Positions 1-8,842 of a DNA stretch of 64,000 nt are shown here, one piece after another (positions within the stretch are counted from its first letter, which is position 1; each line of letters opens with the position of its first letter). The translations under genes and the position numbers were made by a program. Source of the DNA: Serinicoccus chungangensis. Lineage in GTDB: Bacteria > Actinomycetota > Actinomycetes > Actinomycetales > Dermatophilaceae. The stretch spans positions 83,182 to 147,181 of the forward strand of contig NZ_LQBL01000033.1 in assembly GCF_001483745.1 (NCBI RefSeq), written 5' to 3'. The notes beneath the pieces were generated by a model, which was not told the DNA's origin, did no database searches, and saw only the letters and a list, made by a program, of their open reading frames with translations.

Positions 1-167
1 ATCGAGATGTCGGAGAAGACGACGTCGATGTCGCCGTCCTCGAGCGCGCGCAGCGCGTCGGTGCCCGAGGCCACCGGGTGCACGCTGCCCAACCGGCCGT
101 CCTGCTCCAGCAGGTAGGTCAGCTCGGACAGGGCCGGCGGTTCGTCGTCGACGACGAGGGCACGCAT
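1..167 (-). CDS. Response regulator, N-terminal end only (partial)
   Basis: About 55 residues are visible before the gene runs off the left edge. They show a receiver domain start: a hydrophobic strand followed by the acidic pair in VVDDE, and the likely phosphoacceptor Asp in VVFSDI near residue 53. The adjoining gene on the same strand is a LytS-type histidine kinase, so this is probably its partner, perhaps with a LytTR DNA-binding domain that lies outside the window. A TACCAT hexamer lies 6 bases before the ATG, the leaderless-promoter pattern seen across this window. The receiver assignment is firm; the output domain is inferred. Confidence 0.8.
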   Translation of the reverse strand, partial: MRALVVDDEPPALSELTYLLEQDGRLGSVHPVASGTDALRALEDGDIDVVFSDIS

Positions 168-188
168 GGGGTCATGGTAGGGCCGGGC

Positions 189-1406
189 TCAGCGGTCCGG
201 ATGCACGCCGGGCGCGTACTTCGGCACCCGGAAGGTCACCTTGGTGCCCAGGCCCGGCGCGGTCTCGACGACCAGGCCGTGCTCGTCGCCGTAGACCTGC
301 CGCAGCCGGGCGTCGACGTTGCCCAGCCCCACGCTGCCGCTGTCGCGGGCCACCGCCTCCCCGCTGCGGTCGCCGTCGAGGGCCCGCCGGACCAGCTCGG
401 GGTCGGAGCCGACGCCGTCGTCCTCGATGGCGATCTCCGCGAGGTCGCCCAGGTCGGTGCCGGTGATGGTGATGGTCCCGACGCCCTCCTTGTCGGCCAG
501 GCCGTGCCGCACGGCATTCTCCACCAGGGGCTGCACGGCGAGGTAGGGCACGGCGACCGGCAGCACCTCGGGGGCGATGAGCAGGTTGACCCGCAGCCGC
601 TCCCCGAAGCGCGCCTGCTCGAGCACGAGGTAGCGCTCGATGTTGCGCAGCTCGTCGGCCAGCGTCGTGTAGGCGCCGCCGCGCCGCAGCGCGTAGCGGG
701 TGAAGTCGGCGAACTCCAGCAGCAGCTCCCGGGCCCGGTCGGGGTCGGTGCGCACGAAGGAGGCGATGGCGCCGAGGGAGTTGTAGATGAAGTGCGGGCT
801 GATCTGCGCCCGCAGGCTGCGCAGCTCGGCCTCCATCGCGCGGGTGCGCTCGCGGTCCAGCTCGCCCAGCTCGAGCTGCCCGCTCACCCACGTCGCGACC
901 TGCTCGGTCGCCCGGGCGAGCCCGGCCGACGGACGCGGGGAGTATGCCGCGAGCGCCCCGATGACGCGGTCGTCCACCACGAGCGGGGCGACGACCCCGG
1001 CACGCACCGGGCACTCCGGAACCTCGCAGGGCAGGTCGGTCCGGGTGAGCACGACGACGTCACCGCCGCGCAGCACCCGGTGGGCGTGCTCGGACGCCTG
1101 CGCGCGGTGGTGCTCACCCAGGCCGCTCCACGCGAGGGTCTGCTGGCTGTCGCAGATCGCCAGGGCGGTGCCGCCGAGCATCATGCGCAGGTGCCGCGCG
1201 GCCGGCTCGGCGTGCTCCGGGGTCAGCCCGGCCCGCAGGTTGCGGCCGGCCTGGGCCCCCGAGCGCAGCGTCTCGTAGGTGATCCGGTCGGTCTCGGAGA
1301 GGAAGCCCCGGGCGGCCCGGCGTCGACGCCACCACGCCACCAGCCAGACCAGCAGGCACGCCGCCAGGACCAGGAGCGCGGTCGGCAGGTGCAGGACTCC
1401 GAGCAT
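189..1406 (-). CDS. LytS-type sensor histidine kinase
   Basis: A 405-residue membrane sensor kinase of the LytS/YehU class (His_kinase plus HATPase_c). One membrane segment lies at residues 8-26, followed by a GAF-like region to about 190. The phosphoacceptor His is in QISPHFIYNSL near residue 206. The ATP-binding fold follows, with the N-box VENAVRHGL, EDDGVG and a GLGN glycine motif. Unlike multi-pass LytS proteins it has a single N-terminal anchor and a cytosolic sensory domain. It lies 21 bases upstream of the response regulator on the same strand. TAGCCT at 1413-1418 sits 6 bases before the ATG, suggesting a leaderless transcript. The signal sensed is unknown. Confidence 0.88.
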   Translation of the reverse strand: MLGVLHLPTALLVLAACLLVWLVAWWRRRRAARGFLSETDRITYETLRSGAQAGRNLRAGLTPEHAEPAARHLRMMLGGTALAICDSQQTLAWSGLGEHHRAQASEHAHRVLRGGDVVVLTRTDLPCEVPECPVRAGVVAPLVVDDRVIGALAAYSPRPSAGLARATEQVATWVSGQLELGELDRERTRAMEAELRSLRAQISPHFIYNSLGAIASFVRTDPDRARELLLEFADFTRYALRRGGAYTTLADELRNIERYLVLEQARFGERLRVNLLIAPEVLPVAVPYLAVQPLVENAVRHGLADKEGVGTITITGTDLGDLAEIAIEDDGVGSDPELVRRALDGDRSGEAVARDSGSVGLGNVDARLRQVYGDEHGLVVETAPGLGTKVTFRVPKYAPGVHPDR

Positions 1407-1464
1407 GGCCGGAGGCTACTCCGTGCGGTGTGACGCGCCGCTCGGGCGCGTGCGAGGCTGAGCC

Positions 1465-2469
1465 ATGCCCGCGGCGTACCAGGACCTGGACGAGCCCTCC
1501 CAGGTCGAGCTCCTGCGCGGGGTGGCGGAGCAAGCGGCACCTCTGTTCGGCCTGACACCGACCGCGATCCGCCTCGTCCTGCACGGCTTCAACACCACCT
1601 TCCGCCTCGACACGCCGGGCGGGGCGGTGGCCATGCGGGTCAACACCAACTCCCTGGGCTCGGCGGGCAACGTGCAGGCGCAGCAGGCCTGGCAGCACGC
1701 CATCCGGCGCGACACCGACGTGCTCGTGCCGGACCCGCTGCCGGTCGGGGACGGGGGCTACCTCGCCGTGGTGGGGTCGGCCGAGCTCGGTCGGGAGGTC
1801 ATGGTGACGGCCAGCACCTGGCTCGAGGGGGAGGACCTGGGCACCGTCAGCACCCGCGAGCAGTGCCGGGCCCTGGGGGGGCTGATGGCGACGCTGCACC
1901 GGCACGCGGAGTCCTGGGAGCCCGAGGGGCACCACCGGTTCCCGCGACTGGCGGGGACCCTCTTCGGCGACCCGGACCTGCTGACGGCGGCCGTCGCCCA
2001 CGACCGGGGGCTCGCGGCCCTGGTGTCGGCGGCCGGGCAGCGGTGCGAGGCTGCCTTCGAGCGGCTGGCCCACGAACCCGTCTTCCCGCTGCACGCCGAC
2101 CTGCACGGCGGCAACCTCACGTGGCACGAGCACCGGCTCGCGGTCTTCGACTTCGACGACAGCGGGCTCGGCGTGCCGGCGCTGGACCTCGCGATCTGCG
2201 CGTTCTACCTGCGCGGCGGCGAGGACGAGCACGGTCCGGAGGCCCAGGTGCGGGAGGGGTATGCCGCCCGGCGCCCGCTCCCGGACCTGCCGACCGAGGA
2301 CTTCGAGGCGCTGGTGGCCGCCCGTCAGCTGCTGCTCGCCAACAGCATCCTCGCGAGCACGACCGCAGGCCAGCGCTCGGACGCGGCGGCCTACCTGCGG
2401 ATCACCGGCGAGCGGCTGCGGCACTGGCTGGACACCGGCCGGTTCACCCGCGCCGTGCCCGGCGGCTGA
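1465..2469 (+). CDS. APH/choline-kinase-fold phosphotransferase
   Basis: A 334-residue protein of the aminoglycoside phosphotransferase/homoserine kinase-like fold. The catalytic loop HADLHGGNLTWHEH (about residues 211-224) carries the Asp base and the Asn metal ligand, and VFDFDDSG supplies the DFD metal-binding Asp. The family phosphorylates hydroxyls on small molecules. The divergent N-terminal lobe and broad family mean drug resistance cannot be inferred. It is divergent from the histidine kinase, with 58 bases between starts. A GC-rich hairpin follows the stop. One of three APH-fold proteins in the window; substrate unknown. Confidence 0.8.
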   Translation: MPAAYQDLDEPSQVELLRGVAEQAAPLFGLTPTAIRLVLHGFNTTFRLDTPGGAVAMRVNTNSLGSAGNVQAQQAWQHAIRRDTDVLVPDPLPVGDGGYLAVVGSAELGREVMVTASTWLEGEDLGTVSTREQCRALGGLMATLHRHAESWEPEGHHRFPRLAGTLFGDPDLLTAAVAHDRGLAALVSAAGQRCEAAFERLAHEPVFPLHADLHGGNLTWHEHRLAVFDFDDSGLGVPALDLAICAFYLRGGEDEHGPEAQVREGYAARRPLPDLPTEDFEALVAARQLLLANSILASTTAGQRSDAAAYLRITGERLRHWLDTGRFTRAVPGG

Positions 2470-2484
2470 TCGGAGGGGCCGCCG

Positions 2485-2500
2485 GGCCCGGCACCGGGCC
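2485..2500. terminator. Hairpin between convergent genes
   Basis: GGCCCGG and CCGGGCC form a perfect 7-bp stem with a 2-base loop, exactly between the ends of the kinase-like gene (plus) and the exporter gene (minus). There is no clear T-run. A bidirectional terminator role is inferred. Confidence 0.4.
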
Positions 2501-2502
2501 GG

Positions 2503-4137
2503 TCAGCCCTGGTCGGCGGGCGCGTCCTCGAGGGTCTCCTTGAGCGGCACGTGCTTGATCATCGCCGTGGCGAGGAAGACCAGCGCCAGGATCGGCAGGC
2601 CCAGGAGGAAGGCACCGTGCAGCTGGTCGGCCAGCCCGGCGCGCAGCGCCTGCTCCACCACCGGCGGCACGTCGCCGAGCGAGCCGGGGTCGAGGACCGC
2701 CCCCACGTCCAGGCTGCCGGCCTGCGCGGCGGCCTGGTCGCGCATCTGCGCCGGCAGGTGCGAGGCGACGGCCGCGCCGAGCCCACCGGTCATGACCGAG
2801 CCGTAGACCGCGATCCCGACGGTGGAGCCGATGTTGCGGCTGAACTGCGTCGTCGCGGTGGCGACCCCGAGGTCGCGCCGGGCGACGACGTTCTGGACGA
2901 CGAGGGTGAACTGCTGCATCGCCATACCCAGGCCGACGCCCACGACCGCCATCGACCCGAAGAGCTCCCACGGGCTGGACGTCTCGGACAGCAGCGTGAG
3001 CAGCCACACCCCCGTGGCCATGATGGCCACCCCGGTGAGCATGAACGGCTTGTAGTGCCCCGTCCTCGTCACCAGCAGCCCGGTGAGGATGCCCATGACG
3101 ATGAGGCCCAGCATCATCGGCATGAGGATGAGCCCGGACTGCGTGGCGTCGACGCCGAGCACCCCCTGCGCGAAGACCGGGATGTAGATGATCGACCCGA
3201 ACATCACCATGGCCAGGCCGAGACCGGCGACGTTGGCCCAGCTGAAGACGCTGATGCGGAACAGGCGCAGCGGCAGCAGCGGCTCGCTCGCCCGCAGCTC
3301 CACGACGACGAAGGCGGCCGCGGTGACCAGCCCCAGGCCGTAGAGGCCGAGGACCTGCCAGGAGGCCCAGGGGTAGGTCGTCCCGCCCCAGCTGGTGGCG
3401 AGCAGGATGGACACCATCGCGACCGAGAGCGTGACGATCCCGGCGACGTCGATCCGCGCCTCGCGCCGCTGGTGCGGCAGGTGCATGTGCCGCAGGACGA
3501 ACCACAGGGTGAGCAGCCCGATCGGCAGGGTCGTGAAGAACAGCCAGCGCCACCCGAGGTGGTCGGTGATGAGGCCGCCGGCGAGCGGCCCGGCCACGGA
3601 GGTGACGCCGAACACGGCACCCATGAGGCCCTGGTACTTCCCGCGCTGACGGGCCGGGATGATGTCGCCGATGATGGTCTGGGACAGCGGCATGAGCGTG
3701 CCCATGCCGGCGCCCTGGATGGCGCGGCCGGCGACGAGCATCCAGAAGCTCCCGGCCAGGCCGGAGACGGTCGAGCCGACCATGAAGATGACGAGCCCGG
3801 CGAGGTAGAAGGTCTTGCGCCCGTAGAGGTCGGACAGCTTGCCGACGACCGGGACGACCACGGCCGAGACGAGCATGGCGGCGGTGGCGACCCAGGAGTA
3901 GTGGCTCATCCCCCCGAGGTCGGCGACGATCTGCGGCAGGGCCGGGCCGACGATGGTCTGGCTGATGGAGGCGACGAACATGCCCATCATCAGGCCGGCG
4001 AAGACGATCTTGTGCTCCCGGCTCAGGCGGAAGGCGGGGGCGGCCGAGGCCGTCGGGTCGACCGCGGTCGCCGTGGCCGAGGGGGTCTCGTCCCGGGTGT
4101 CGACGGGGCTGCGGCCCGTGCTGGTGCTGGCGGTCAT
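2503..4137 (-). CDS. MFS multidrug exporter, DHA2 (EmrB/QacA) family
   Basis: A 544-residue proton-coupled exporter with about 14 predicted membrane segments, the DHA2 layout. Motif A is visible in the first inner loop (GKLSDLYGRKTFYL), and motif C-like GAVFGVTSVAGPLAGG lies in the fifth segment. The first ~35 residues are a hydrophilic tail. AAGGA lies 4 bases before the ATG. The gene is 62 bases downstream of a marR gene on the same strand, the usual arrangement for a drug-inducible efflux operon in which MarR represses both genes. The substrates cannot be read from sequence. Confidence 0.9.
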   Translation of the reverse strand: MTASTSTGRSPVDTRDETPSATATAVDPTASAAPAFRLSREHKIVFAGLMMGMFVASISQTIVGPALPQIVADLGGMSHYSWVATAAMLVSAVVVPVVGKLSDLYGRKTFYLAGLVIFMVGSTVSGLAGSFWMLVAGRAIQGAGMGTLMPLSQTIIGDIIPARQRGKYQGLMGAVFGVTSVAGPLAGGLITDHLGWRWLFFTTLPIGLLTLWFVLRHMHLPHQRREARIDVAGIVTLSVAMVSILLATSWGGTTYPWASWQVLGLYGLGLVTAAAFVVVELRASEPLLPLRLFRISVFSWANVAGLGLAMVMFGSIIYIPVFAQGVLGVDATQSGLILMPMMLGLIVMGILTGLLVTRTGHYKPFMLTGVAIMATGVWLLTLLSETSSPWELFGSMAVVGVGLGMAMQQFTLVVQNVVARRDLGVATATTQFSRNIGSTVGIAVYGSVMTGGLGAAVASHLPAQMRDQAAAQAGSLDVGAVLDPGSLGDVPPVVEQALRAGLADQLHGAFLLGLPILALVFLATAMIKHVPLKETLEDAPADQG

Positions 4138-4199
4138 CAGATCCTTGCTGGGTGGTGCGGTCGGGAGGCCTGGTGGGTGGGCGTGGCCGCCCGGGTGCC

Positions 4200-4637
4200 T
4201 CAGGGCGACTGCCCGGAGGTATGCGTGCCGCGGGCCGACTCCAGCGAGTCGGCGAGGCGTCCGAGCAGGTCCGCGAGCTGCGCCTTCTCCGTCTCCGGCC
4301 AGTCGGCCAGGGTGTCGGTGACGAGCTCGACGCGGCGGGCGCGCTCCTGGGTCAGGGCCTCCAGCCCGGCCTCCGTGAGGCCGAGCACCTGGGCACGACG
4401 GTCGGCGGGGTCGGGGTGGCGCTCGACGAGGCCGCGCTCAGCCAGGGAGGCGAGGCGGCGGCTCATGGTCGAGGGGTCCAGGCCCTCGGCCTGGGCCAGG
4501 TCGCGGGAGCGGGTGCACTGCTGCCCGGCCAGCCGGACCAGGACCGCGACGTCGGTGGGCGCGAGATCACCCTCCCGCTCGCGCAGGAAGCGGCCCATCG
4601 CCGCGAAGGTCCGTGCCAGCTCCTCAGATAGTTGCAT
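4200..4637 (-). CDS. MarR-family transcriptional regulator
   Basis: 145 residues from the chosen ATG (MQLSEEL). A winged helix-turn-helix lies in the middle: the recognition region reads AEGLDPSTMSRRLASLAERGLVER, followed by the wing and DPADRRAQVLGLTE, a MarR hallmark. An upstream ATG at 4676 would add 13 residues but would place the -10 box inside the coding region, so the shorter start is preferred. TATGAT (4647-4652, minus strand) is the likely -10 and overlaps an inverted repeat at 4636-4651. It probably represses itself and the exporter just downstream. Confidence 0.87.
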   Translation of the reverse strand: MQLSEELARTFAAMGRFLREREGDLAPTDVAVLVRLAGQQCTRSRDLAQAEGLDPSTMSRRLASLAERGLVERHPDPADRRAQVLGLTEAGLEALTQERARRVELVTDTLADWPETEKAQLADLLGRLADSLESARGTHTSGQSP

Positions 4638-4651
4638 GATGCACACATCAT
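4636..4651. promoter_or_regulatory. Candidate MarR operator over the marR promoter
   Basis: ATGATG-CACA-CATCAT is a perfect 6+6 inverted repeat. It overlaps both the -10 hexamer TATGAT and the marR start codon on the minus strand, the expected position for autorepression by a MarR dimer. Binding by this particular regulator is inferred from position. Confidence 0.6.
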
Positions 4652-4737
4652 ACACCCGTGCGTCGTGACCACGCACGTCCGTCGGTGCGGGGTACTAGCG
4701 TTAGAGGGGTCAGGCCGCACGGGTCGAGGGAGTCCGG

Positions 4738-5754
4738 ATGTCCACCACGCTGAGCCCGCAGCAGGAGCGCGAGTTCGAGGAGCTGACCGCACCGCTGCGC
4801 GGTGAGCTCATCGCGCACTGCTACCGCATGCTGGGGTCCGCCGGGGAGGCGGAGGACCTCGTGCAGGAGACCTACCTGCGGGCCTGGCGGGCCTTCGACC
4901 GGTTCGAGGGGCGTTCCTCGGTGCGGACGTGGATGTACACCATCGCCACCAACTCCTGCCTCACCGCGCTCAAGGGCCAGTCCCGGCGCCCGCTGCCCAG
5001 CGGGCTCGGGCAGCCGCCCGGCGACCCCGGCGTCCCGGTCGTCGAGGACCGCTCGCGCGACTGGCTCGAGCCGCTGCCGGACCGCGTCGTGTGGGGGCGT
5101 GACGTCGTCCCCGTCGACCCGGCGCAGGCCGCCGTCGAGACCGAGGACACCCAGCTGGCGTTCGTCGCCGCGCTCCAGGACCTCCCCCCGCTCCAGCGGG
5201 CAGTGCTCGTGCTGCGCGACGTCCTCCAGCTCTCGGCGGCCGAGACCGCGCAGGCCCTGGAGACCACGGTGGCCGCGGTCAACTCCGCGCTCCAGCGCTC
5301 ACGGGCCACCATCGGCGACGGGCTGGAGCGGGCCGGACGCCGGGTCAGCGAGCTCAGCCACGCCGAGCGCGAGGTGTTCGCGGCCTTCTGCGACGCCTTC
5401 GAGCGCTACGACGTGCCGGCCGTCGTCGGGGTCATGACCGAGCAGGCCGTCTGGCAGATGCCGCCCTACGACCGCTACTACCTGGGCCCGGACGACATCG
5501 CCGCGCTCATCGGTGGCCAGTGCCCGGCGACCGGGCCGAGCGACCTGCGGATGGTGCCGACCGTCGCCAACGGCCAGCCCGCGGCGGGGATGTACCTCCG
5601 CGGGGAGGACGGCACCTACGAGGCCTTCCAGCTCTGCGTCGTCGACCTGCGGGACGGCCAGGTCAGCGGCGTCGTCGGCTTCTTCTCCGCCGACGCCTTC
5701 CGCCGGGCCGGGCTGCCCCTCGTGCTCGGCCAGGACACCACGAGGACGCACTAG
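4738..5754 (+). CDS. ECF sigma factor with C-terminal SnoaL-like domain (SigG/SigX5 type)
   Basis: A 338-residue sigma-70 family protein. Region 2 is at the N terminus (ELIAHCYRMLGSAGEAEDLVQETYLRAW, then RTWMYTIATN) and region 4 lies near residues 145-195 (LPPLQRAVLVLRDVLQLSAAETAQAL). After about residue 205 comes a SnoaL/NTF2-like extension (FCDAFERYDV...PPYDRYYLGPDDIAALI), as in the TIGR02960 group that includes mycobacterial SigG. In such ECF groups the extension is thought to replace a separate anti-sigma factor, and none is adjacent here. GAGGGA precedes the ATG by 6 bases. It is divergent from marR. TAGCGT near 4696 is a possible -10. Confidence 0.9.
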   Translation: MSTTLSPQQEREFEELTAPLRGELIAHCYRMLGSAGEAEDLVQETYLRAWRAFDRFEGRSSVRTWMYTIATNSCLTALKGQSRRPLPSGLGQPPGDPGVPVVEDRSRDWLEPLPDRVVWGRDVVPVDPAQAAVETEDTQLAFVAALQDLPPLQRAVLVLRDVLQLSAAETAQALETTVAAVNSALQRSRATIGDGLERAGRRVSELSHAEREVFAAFCDAFERYDVPAVVGVMTEQAVWQMPPYDRYYLGPDDIAALIGGQCPATGPSDLRMVPTVANGQPAAGMYLRGEDGTYEAFQLCVVDLRDGQVSGVVGFFSADAFRRAGLPLVLGQDTTRTH

Positions 5755-5782
5755 CACCACCCGCACCCCCTGCCGCACAGTC

Positions 5783-5801
5783 CCTTGACACCACGTCAAG
5801 G
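5783..5801. promoter_or_regulatory. Inverted repeat in the gap before the ScyD/E-like gene
   Basis: CCTTGAC-ACCAC-GTCAAGG is a perfect 7-bp inverted repeat within the 150-base gap between the sigma-factor gene and the secreted protein gene. It contains TTGACA, so it could be a -35 with an operator, or simply the hairpin terminating the sigma-factor transcript. Neither reading is proven. Confidence 0.35.
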
Positions 5802-5906
5802 CAGCAGGACCATGCGAGCAGCGGCGGCCGGGTGTGACGCAGGGGCCGTCGCGTCAGGACGAGCCCAACCGAGCCCGCCCTCCACTCGTGAACCGGAGGT
5901 CTCGAC

Positions 5907-7019
5907 ATGCGTCGTTCCACCCTTGCCGTGGCAGCCAGCGTGCTGGCGCTCACGGCGTCTCTTCTCACCGCACCGGCACAGGCCCGCACCAGCGAGCCTC
6001 GTGTCGTCGTCGACGGACTGGTCGGGCCGCTGAGCCTGGCCGTCGGGTCCGGACACGTCTACCTGACCCAGAACTTCAGCGGTCAGCTGTCCAAGGTCAA
6101 GCGGGGCACGGTCAGGACCGTGTACCAGGTGCCGGAGACCGGCGGCCTGGGCGGCGTGGCCACCAGCCGAGGCAGGACCTACCACCTGGAGAGCGACTTC
6201 TCCGGGGAGACGCCGACCAGCCACGTGGTGCGGACCTCCTGGGACGGCACCCGGACCGTCGTCAGCGACGACCTCTGGCAGCACGAGATCGAGAACAACC
6301 CGGACGCCGGGGTCAGCTACGGCTTCGTCGGGCTGAACCCCTCGTGCGCCGCGGAGCTCGGTGCCTGGGAGGAGGCCGCGGGCTCCCCGCCGCTGTCGGA
6401 GTACACCGGCATCGTGGAGTCCAACGCCTATCAGCTCGAGGTCAGCGGGCACCGTGCCTACGTGGCCGACGCGGCGGCCAACGCCATCCTCGAGGTCGAC
6501 CTGCGCACCGGCGACATCTCGACCGCGGCCGTGCTGCCGGTGTTCGACATCACCTTCACCGAGGAGCTCAAGGCGGGTCTCGAGGCGTCGCTGCCCCCGG
6601 AGGCGGCCCCGCTCCCGGACTGCCTGGTCGGGGAGGACTACGTCCCCGAGTCGGTGCCCACCGACGTGGCGGTCGACCACCGGGGTCGGCTCTACGTCAC
6701 CACGCTGGGCGGTGGCGCCGGCGAGATCGTCCCGCTGAGCCGGGTCTATCGCATCGACCGCCACGGGCACGCCACCACGGTCGCCCGCGGGCTGCACGGC
6801 GCGACGGGGCTGGACCGGGCGCGCGACGGCCACCTCGTCGTGGCGGAGCTGTTCGGTGGTGAGGTCTCGGTGGTGCGTCCGGGCAGCTGGAAGGCCCGCA
6901 CCCTCTTCACCGCCGACTCACCGGCGGACGTGGCGCTCTCCGGCAAGCGGGTCTACGCGACCACGGGTGCGTTCGGGAACGGCGCCCTGGTGACGTACGA
7001 CCTCGGTCGACGCCGCTGA
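5907..7019 (+). CDS. Secreted ScyD/ScyE-like beta-propeller protein
   Basis: A 370-residue exported protein. Residues 1-26 form a signal peptide with arginines at positions 2-3, a long hydrophobic stretch and an APAQA cleavage site. The rest shows repeating strands of an NHL/SMP-30-like propeller (VVDGLVGPLSLAVGSG, DVAVDHRGRLYVTTLGG, VADAAANAILEVDL) matching the ScyD/ScyE family of actinobacterial secreted proteins. That name derives from cyanobacterial scytonemin genes, but nothing here implies scytonemin synthesis. GGAGGT lies 6 bases before the ATG. The molecular role is unknown. Confidence 0.8.
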   Translation: MRRSTLAVAASVLALTASLLTAPAQARTSEPRVVVDGLVGPLSLAVGSGHVYLTQNFSGQLSKVKRGTVRTVYQVPETGGLGGVATSRGRTYHLESDFSGETPTSHVVRTSWDGTRTVVSDDLWQHEIENNPDAGVSYGFVGLNPSCAAELGAWEEAAGSPPLSEYTGIVESNAYQLEVSGHRAYVADAAANAILEVDLRTGDISTAAVLPVFDITFTEELKAGLEASLPPEAAPLPDCLVGEDYVPESVPTDVAVDHRGRLYVTTLGGGAGEIVPLSRVYRIDRHGHATTVARGLHGATGLDRARDGHLVVAELFGGEVSVVRPGSWKARTLFTADSPADVALSGKRVYATTGAFGNGALVTYDLGRRR

Positions 7020-7025
7020 CCCGGC

Positions 7026-7625
7026 TCAGGCGGTGCTGCGGCCGGCGACCGAGGCGATCCCCAGCCAGGTGTGCCGGTTGCCGGCCCAGCACCAGCCGAG
7101 CTTCGGCGCGTCCCGGCGGTCCCGGCCGTCACGGCCGGTGCCGTTGCTGATCCACAGCGCCGGGACCCGCGCATCGAGCCCCGGACCGCTCACGCGCGCA
7201 CGGCGCGACCCGGTGGTCATGAAGCAGTGGTTCCGCTCCAGCACCTCGGGCTGCTGGATCACCCACGCCACGCCCTCCGCGACGGTCATGAGGTCGCGCC
7301 CCCGGGCCCGGATCTGCGGGTCGACCTCGTCCGGGCTGCGGTCGGCGTGCTCGTCGCCGCGCTCGGGCGCGTGCACGGCATACAGGTCCGCGTCCGGGAC
7401 CTGCACCCCCGGAGCGGGGTCGAACTCGGCGAGGTCGGTCAGGTCCTCGACGACGAACCCGGGCCGGTCACCACGGCGCAGCAGCGGCACGAGATCGGCG
7501 ACCGGCACCCGTCGGTGGTGGACGACGAGCAGGTCACCGGTGAGCCCCGGGGGCAGGTCGGGGAGCCGCAGCCCCAGGTCGTTGAGTCGTCGGTGCTGGG
7601 CGGTCAGGTCGGGCAGCGGGCGCAC
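7026..7625 (-). CDS. DUF5701 family protein
   Basis: About 199 residues. The conserved C-terminal segment WISNGTGRDGRDRRDAPKLG, followed by WCWAGNRHTWLG, resembles the DUF5701 family of actinobacteria, which has no assigned function. A GTG start at 7625 is preferred because AGGAGG precedes it, although the gap is only 3 bases. Longer in-frame starts exist up to 7790 but would run across the start of the divergent reductase gene. It is convergent with the secreted propeller gene, with 6 bases between stops. No catalytic motif was recognised. Confidence 0.65.
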   Translation of the reverse strand: MRPLPDLTAQHRRLNDLGLRLPDLPPGLTGDLLVVHHRRVPVADLVPLLRRGDRPGFVVEDLTDLAEFDPAPGVQVPDADLYAVHAPERGDEHADRSPDEVDPQIRARGRDLMTVAEGVAWVIQQPEVLERNHCFMTTGSRRARVSGPGLDARVPALWISNGTGRDGRDRRDAPKLGWCWAGNRHTWLGIASVAGRSTA

Positions 7626-7740
7626 GGTCCTCCTGGGTGTCGGGGCCTCTCCAACGCTCGCGCGGCCGGTCTCATTCCCGCCGTGGCGCGGCCGGGGGTC
7701 GGGCAGGACGCGGCGGGGGACGCGGCATACCGTGGTCGGC

Positions 7741-8745
7741 ATGGAGTTCAGATACCTCGGAAACAGCGGCCTCAAGGTCAGCGAGATCACCTACGGCAAC
7801 TGGCTCACCCACGGGAGCCAGGTCGAGAACGAGGTCGCCCACCAGTGCGTGCGCGCGGCCCTCGACGCCGGCATCAGCACCTTCGACACGGCGGACGTCT
7901 ACGCCAACACCAAGGCGGAGTCGGTCCTCGGCGAGGCGCTCAAGGGCGAGCGCCGCGAGAGCCTGGAGATCTTCACCAAGGTCTACTGGCCGACCGGCCC
8001 GGGCGGCAAGAACGACACCGGCCTGTCCCGCAAGCACATCATGGAGTCGATCGACGGCAGCCTCTCCCGGCTGCAGACCGACTACGTCGACCTCTACCAG
8101 GCCCACCGCTACGACACGGAGACGCCGCTGGAGGAGACGATGCAGGCCTTCGCCGACGTGGTGCGGCAGGGCAAGGCGCTCTACATCGGCGTGAGCGAGT
8201 GGACCGCCGACCAGATCCGGGCGGGGCACGCGCTGGCCGAGGACCTGGGCATCCAGCTCATCTCCTCCCAGCCGCAGTACTCCATGCTGTGGCGGGTCAT
8301 CGAGCCCGAGGTCGTTCCGACCTGCGAGGAGCTCGGGATCTCCCAGATCGTCTGGAGCCCGATGGCGCAGGGCGTGCTCTCCGGCAAGTACCTCCCCGGC
8401 GAGCAGCCGACCGAGGGCCGTGCAGCGGACGAGTCGATGGGCAAGGGCATGCAGGGCTTCATGCGCGACGAGACGCTGCGCGCCGTGCAGGAGCTCAAGC
8501 CGCTAGCTGAGGAGGCCGGGCTCACCATGCCGCAGCTCGCCGTCGCCTGGGTGCTGCAGAACCCCAACGTCGCGGCCGCCCTGGTCGGCGCCTCGAAACC
8601 GTCTCAGGTGGAGGACAACGTCAAGGCCGCCGGCGTCACCCTGGACGCCGACCTCATGGCCAAGATCGACGACGCCATCGGCGGCGTCGCCGAGAAGGAC
8701 CCGGGCAAGACCGCGGAGAACGCCCCGCAGACGCGGGTCGCCTGA
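7741..8745 (+). CDS. Aldo/keto reductase, potassium-channel beta-subunit-like
   Basis: A 334-residue (beta/alpha)8 NADPH-dependent reductase. The catalytic tetrad is visible: Asp and Tyr in FDTADVYA, Lys in FTKVYW and His in YQAHRYD. The cofactor end carries WSPMAQGVLSGKY and LVGASKPSQVEDN. The subgroup resembles KCNAB/YghZ-type enzymes that reduce carbonyl compounds such as methylglyoxal; the substrate here is unknown. TACCGT at 7728-7733 lies 7 bases before the ATG and no ribosome binding site is present, so the message is probably leaderless. A strong hairpin follows the stop. Confidence 0.9.
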   Translation: MEFRYLGNSGLKVSEITYGNWLTHGSQVENEVAHQCVRAALDAGISTFDTADVYANTKAESVLGEALKGERRESLEIFTKVYWPTGPGGKNDTGLSRKHIMESIDGSLSRLQTDYVDLYQAHRYDTETPLEETMQAFADVVRQGKALYIGVSEWTADQIRAGHALAEDLGIQLISSQPQYSMLWRVIEPEVVPTCEELGISQIVWSPMAQGVLSGKYLPGEQPTEGRAADESMGKGMQGFMRDETLRAVQELKPLAEEAGLTMPQLAVAWVLQNPNVAAALVGASKPSQVEDNVKAAGVTLDADLMAKIDDAIGGVAEKDPGKTAENAPQTRVA

Positions 8746-8764
8746 CCGGCACCGCACCGCGTGA

Positions 8765-8805
8765 CCCCAGCGCCGTGTCCGGCACCGCCGGACGCGGCGC
8801 TGGGG
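8765..8805 (+). terminator. Strong hairpin terminator
   Basis: An 11-bp perfect outer stem (CCCCAGCGCCG / CGGCGCTGGGG) encloses a 6-bp inner stem (GTCCGG / CCGGAC), 20 bases after the reductase stop. There is no T-run, but the fold is stable and well placed. Confidence 0.7.
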
Positions 8806-8842
8806 CGTTGTGCGGCCCCGTCGGCGGTGGCACTCTTGGACC

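Noticed and set aside
1465-2469. Antibiotic resistance gene
   Set aside because: The APH fold is shared by many metabolic kinases. The catalytic loop alone does not indicate an aminoglycoside substrate and no resistance context is present; the same applies to the gene at 27182.
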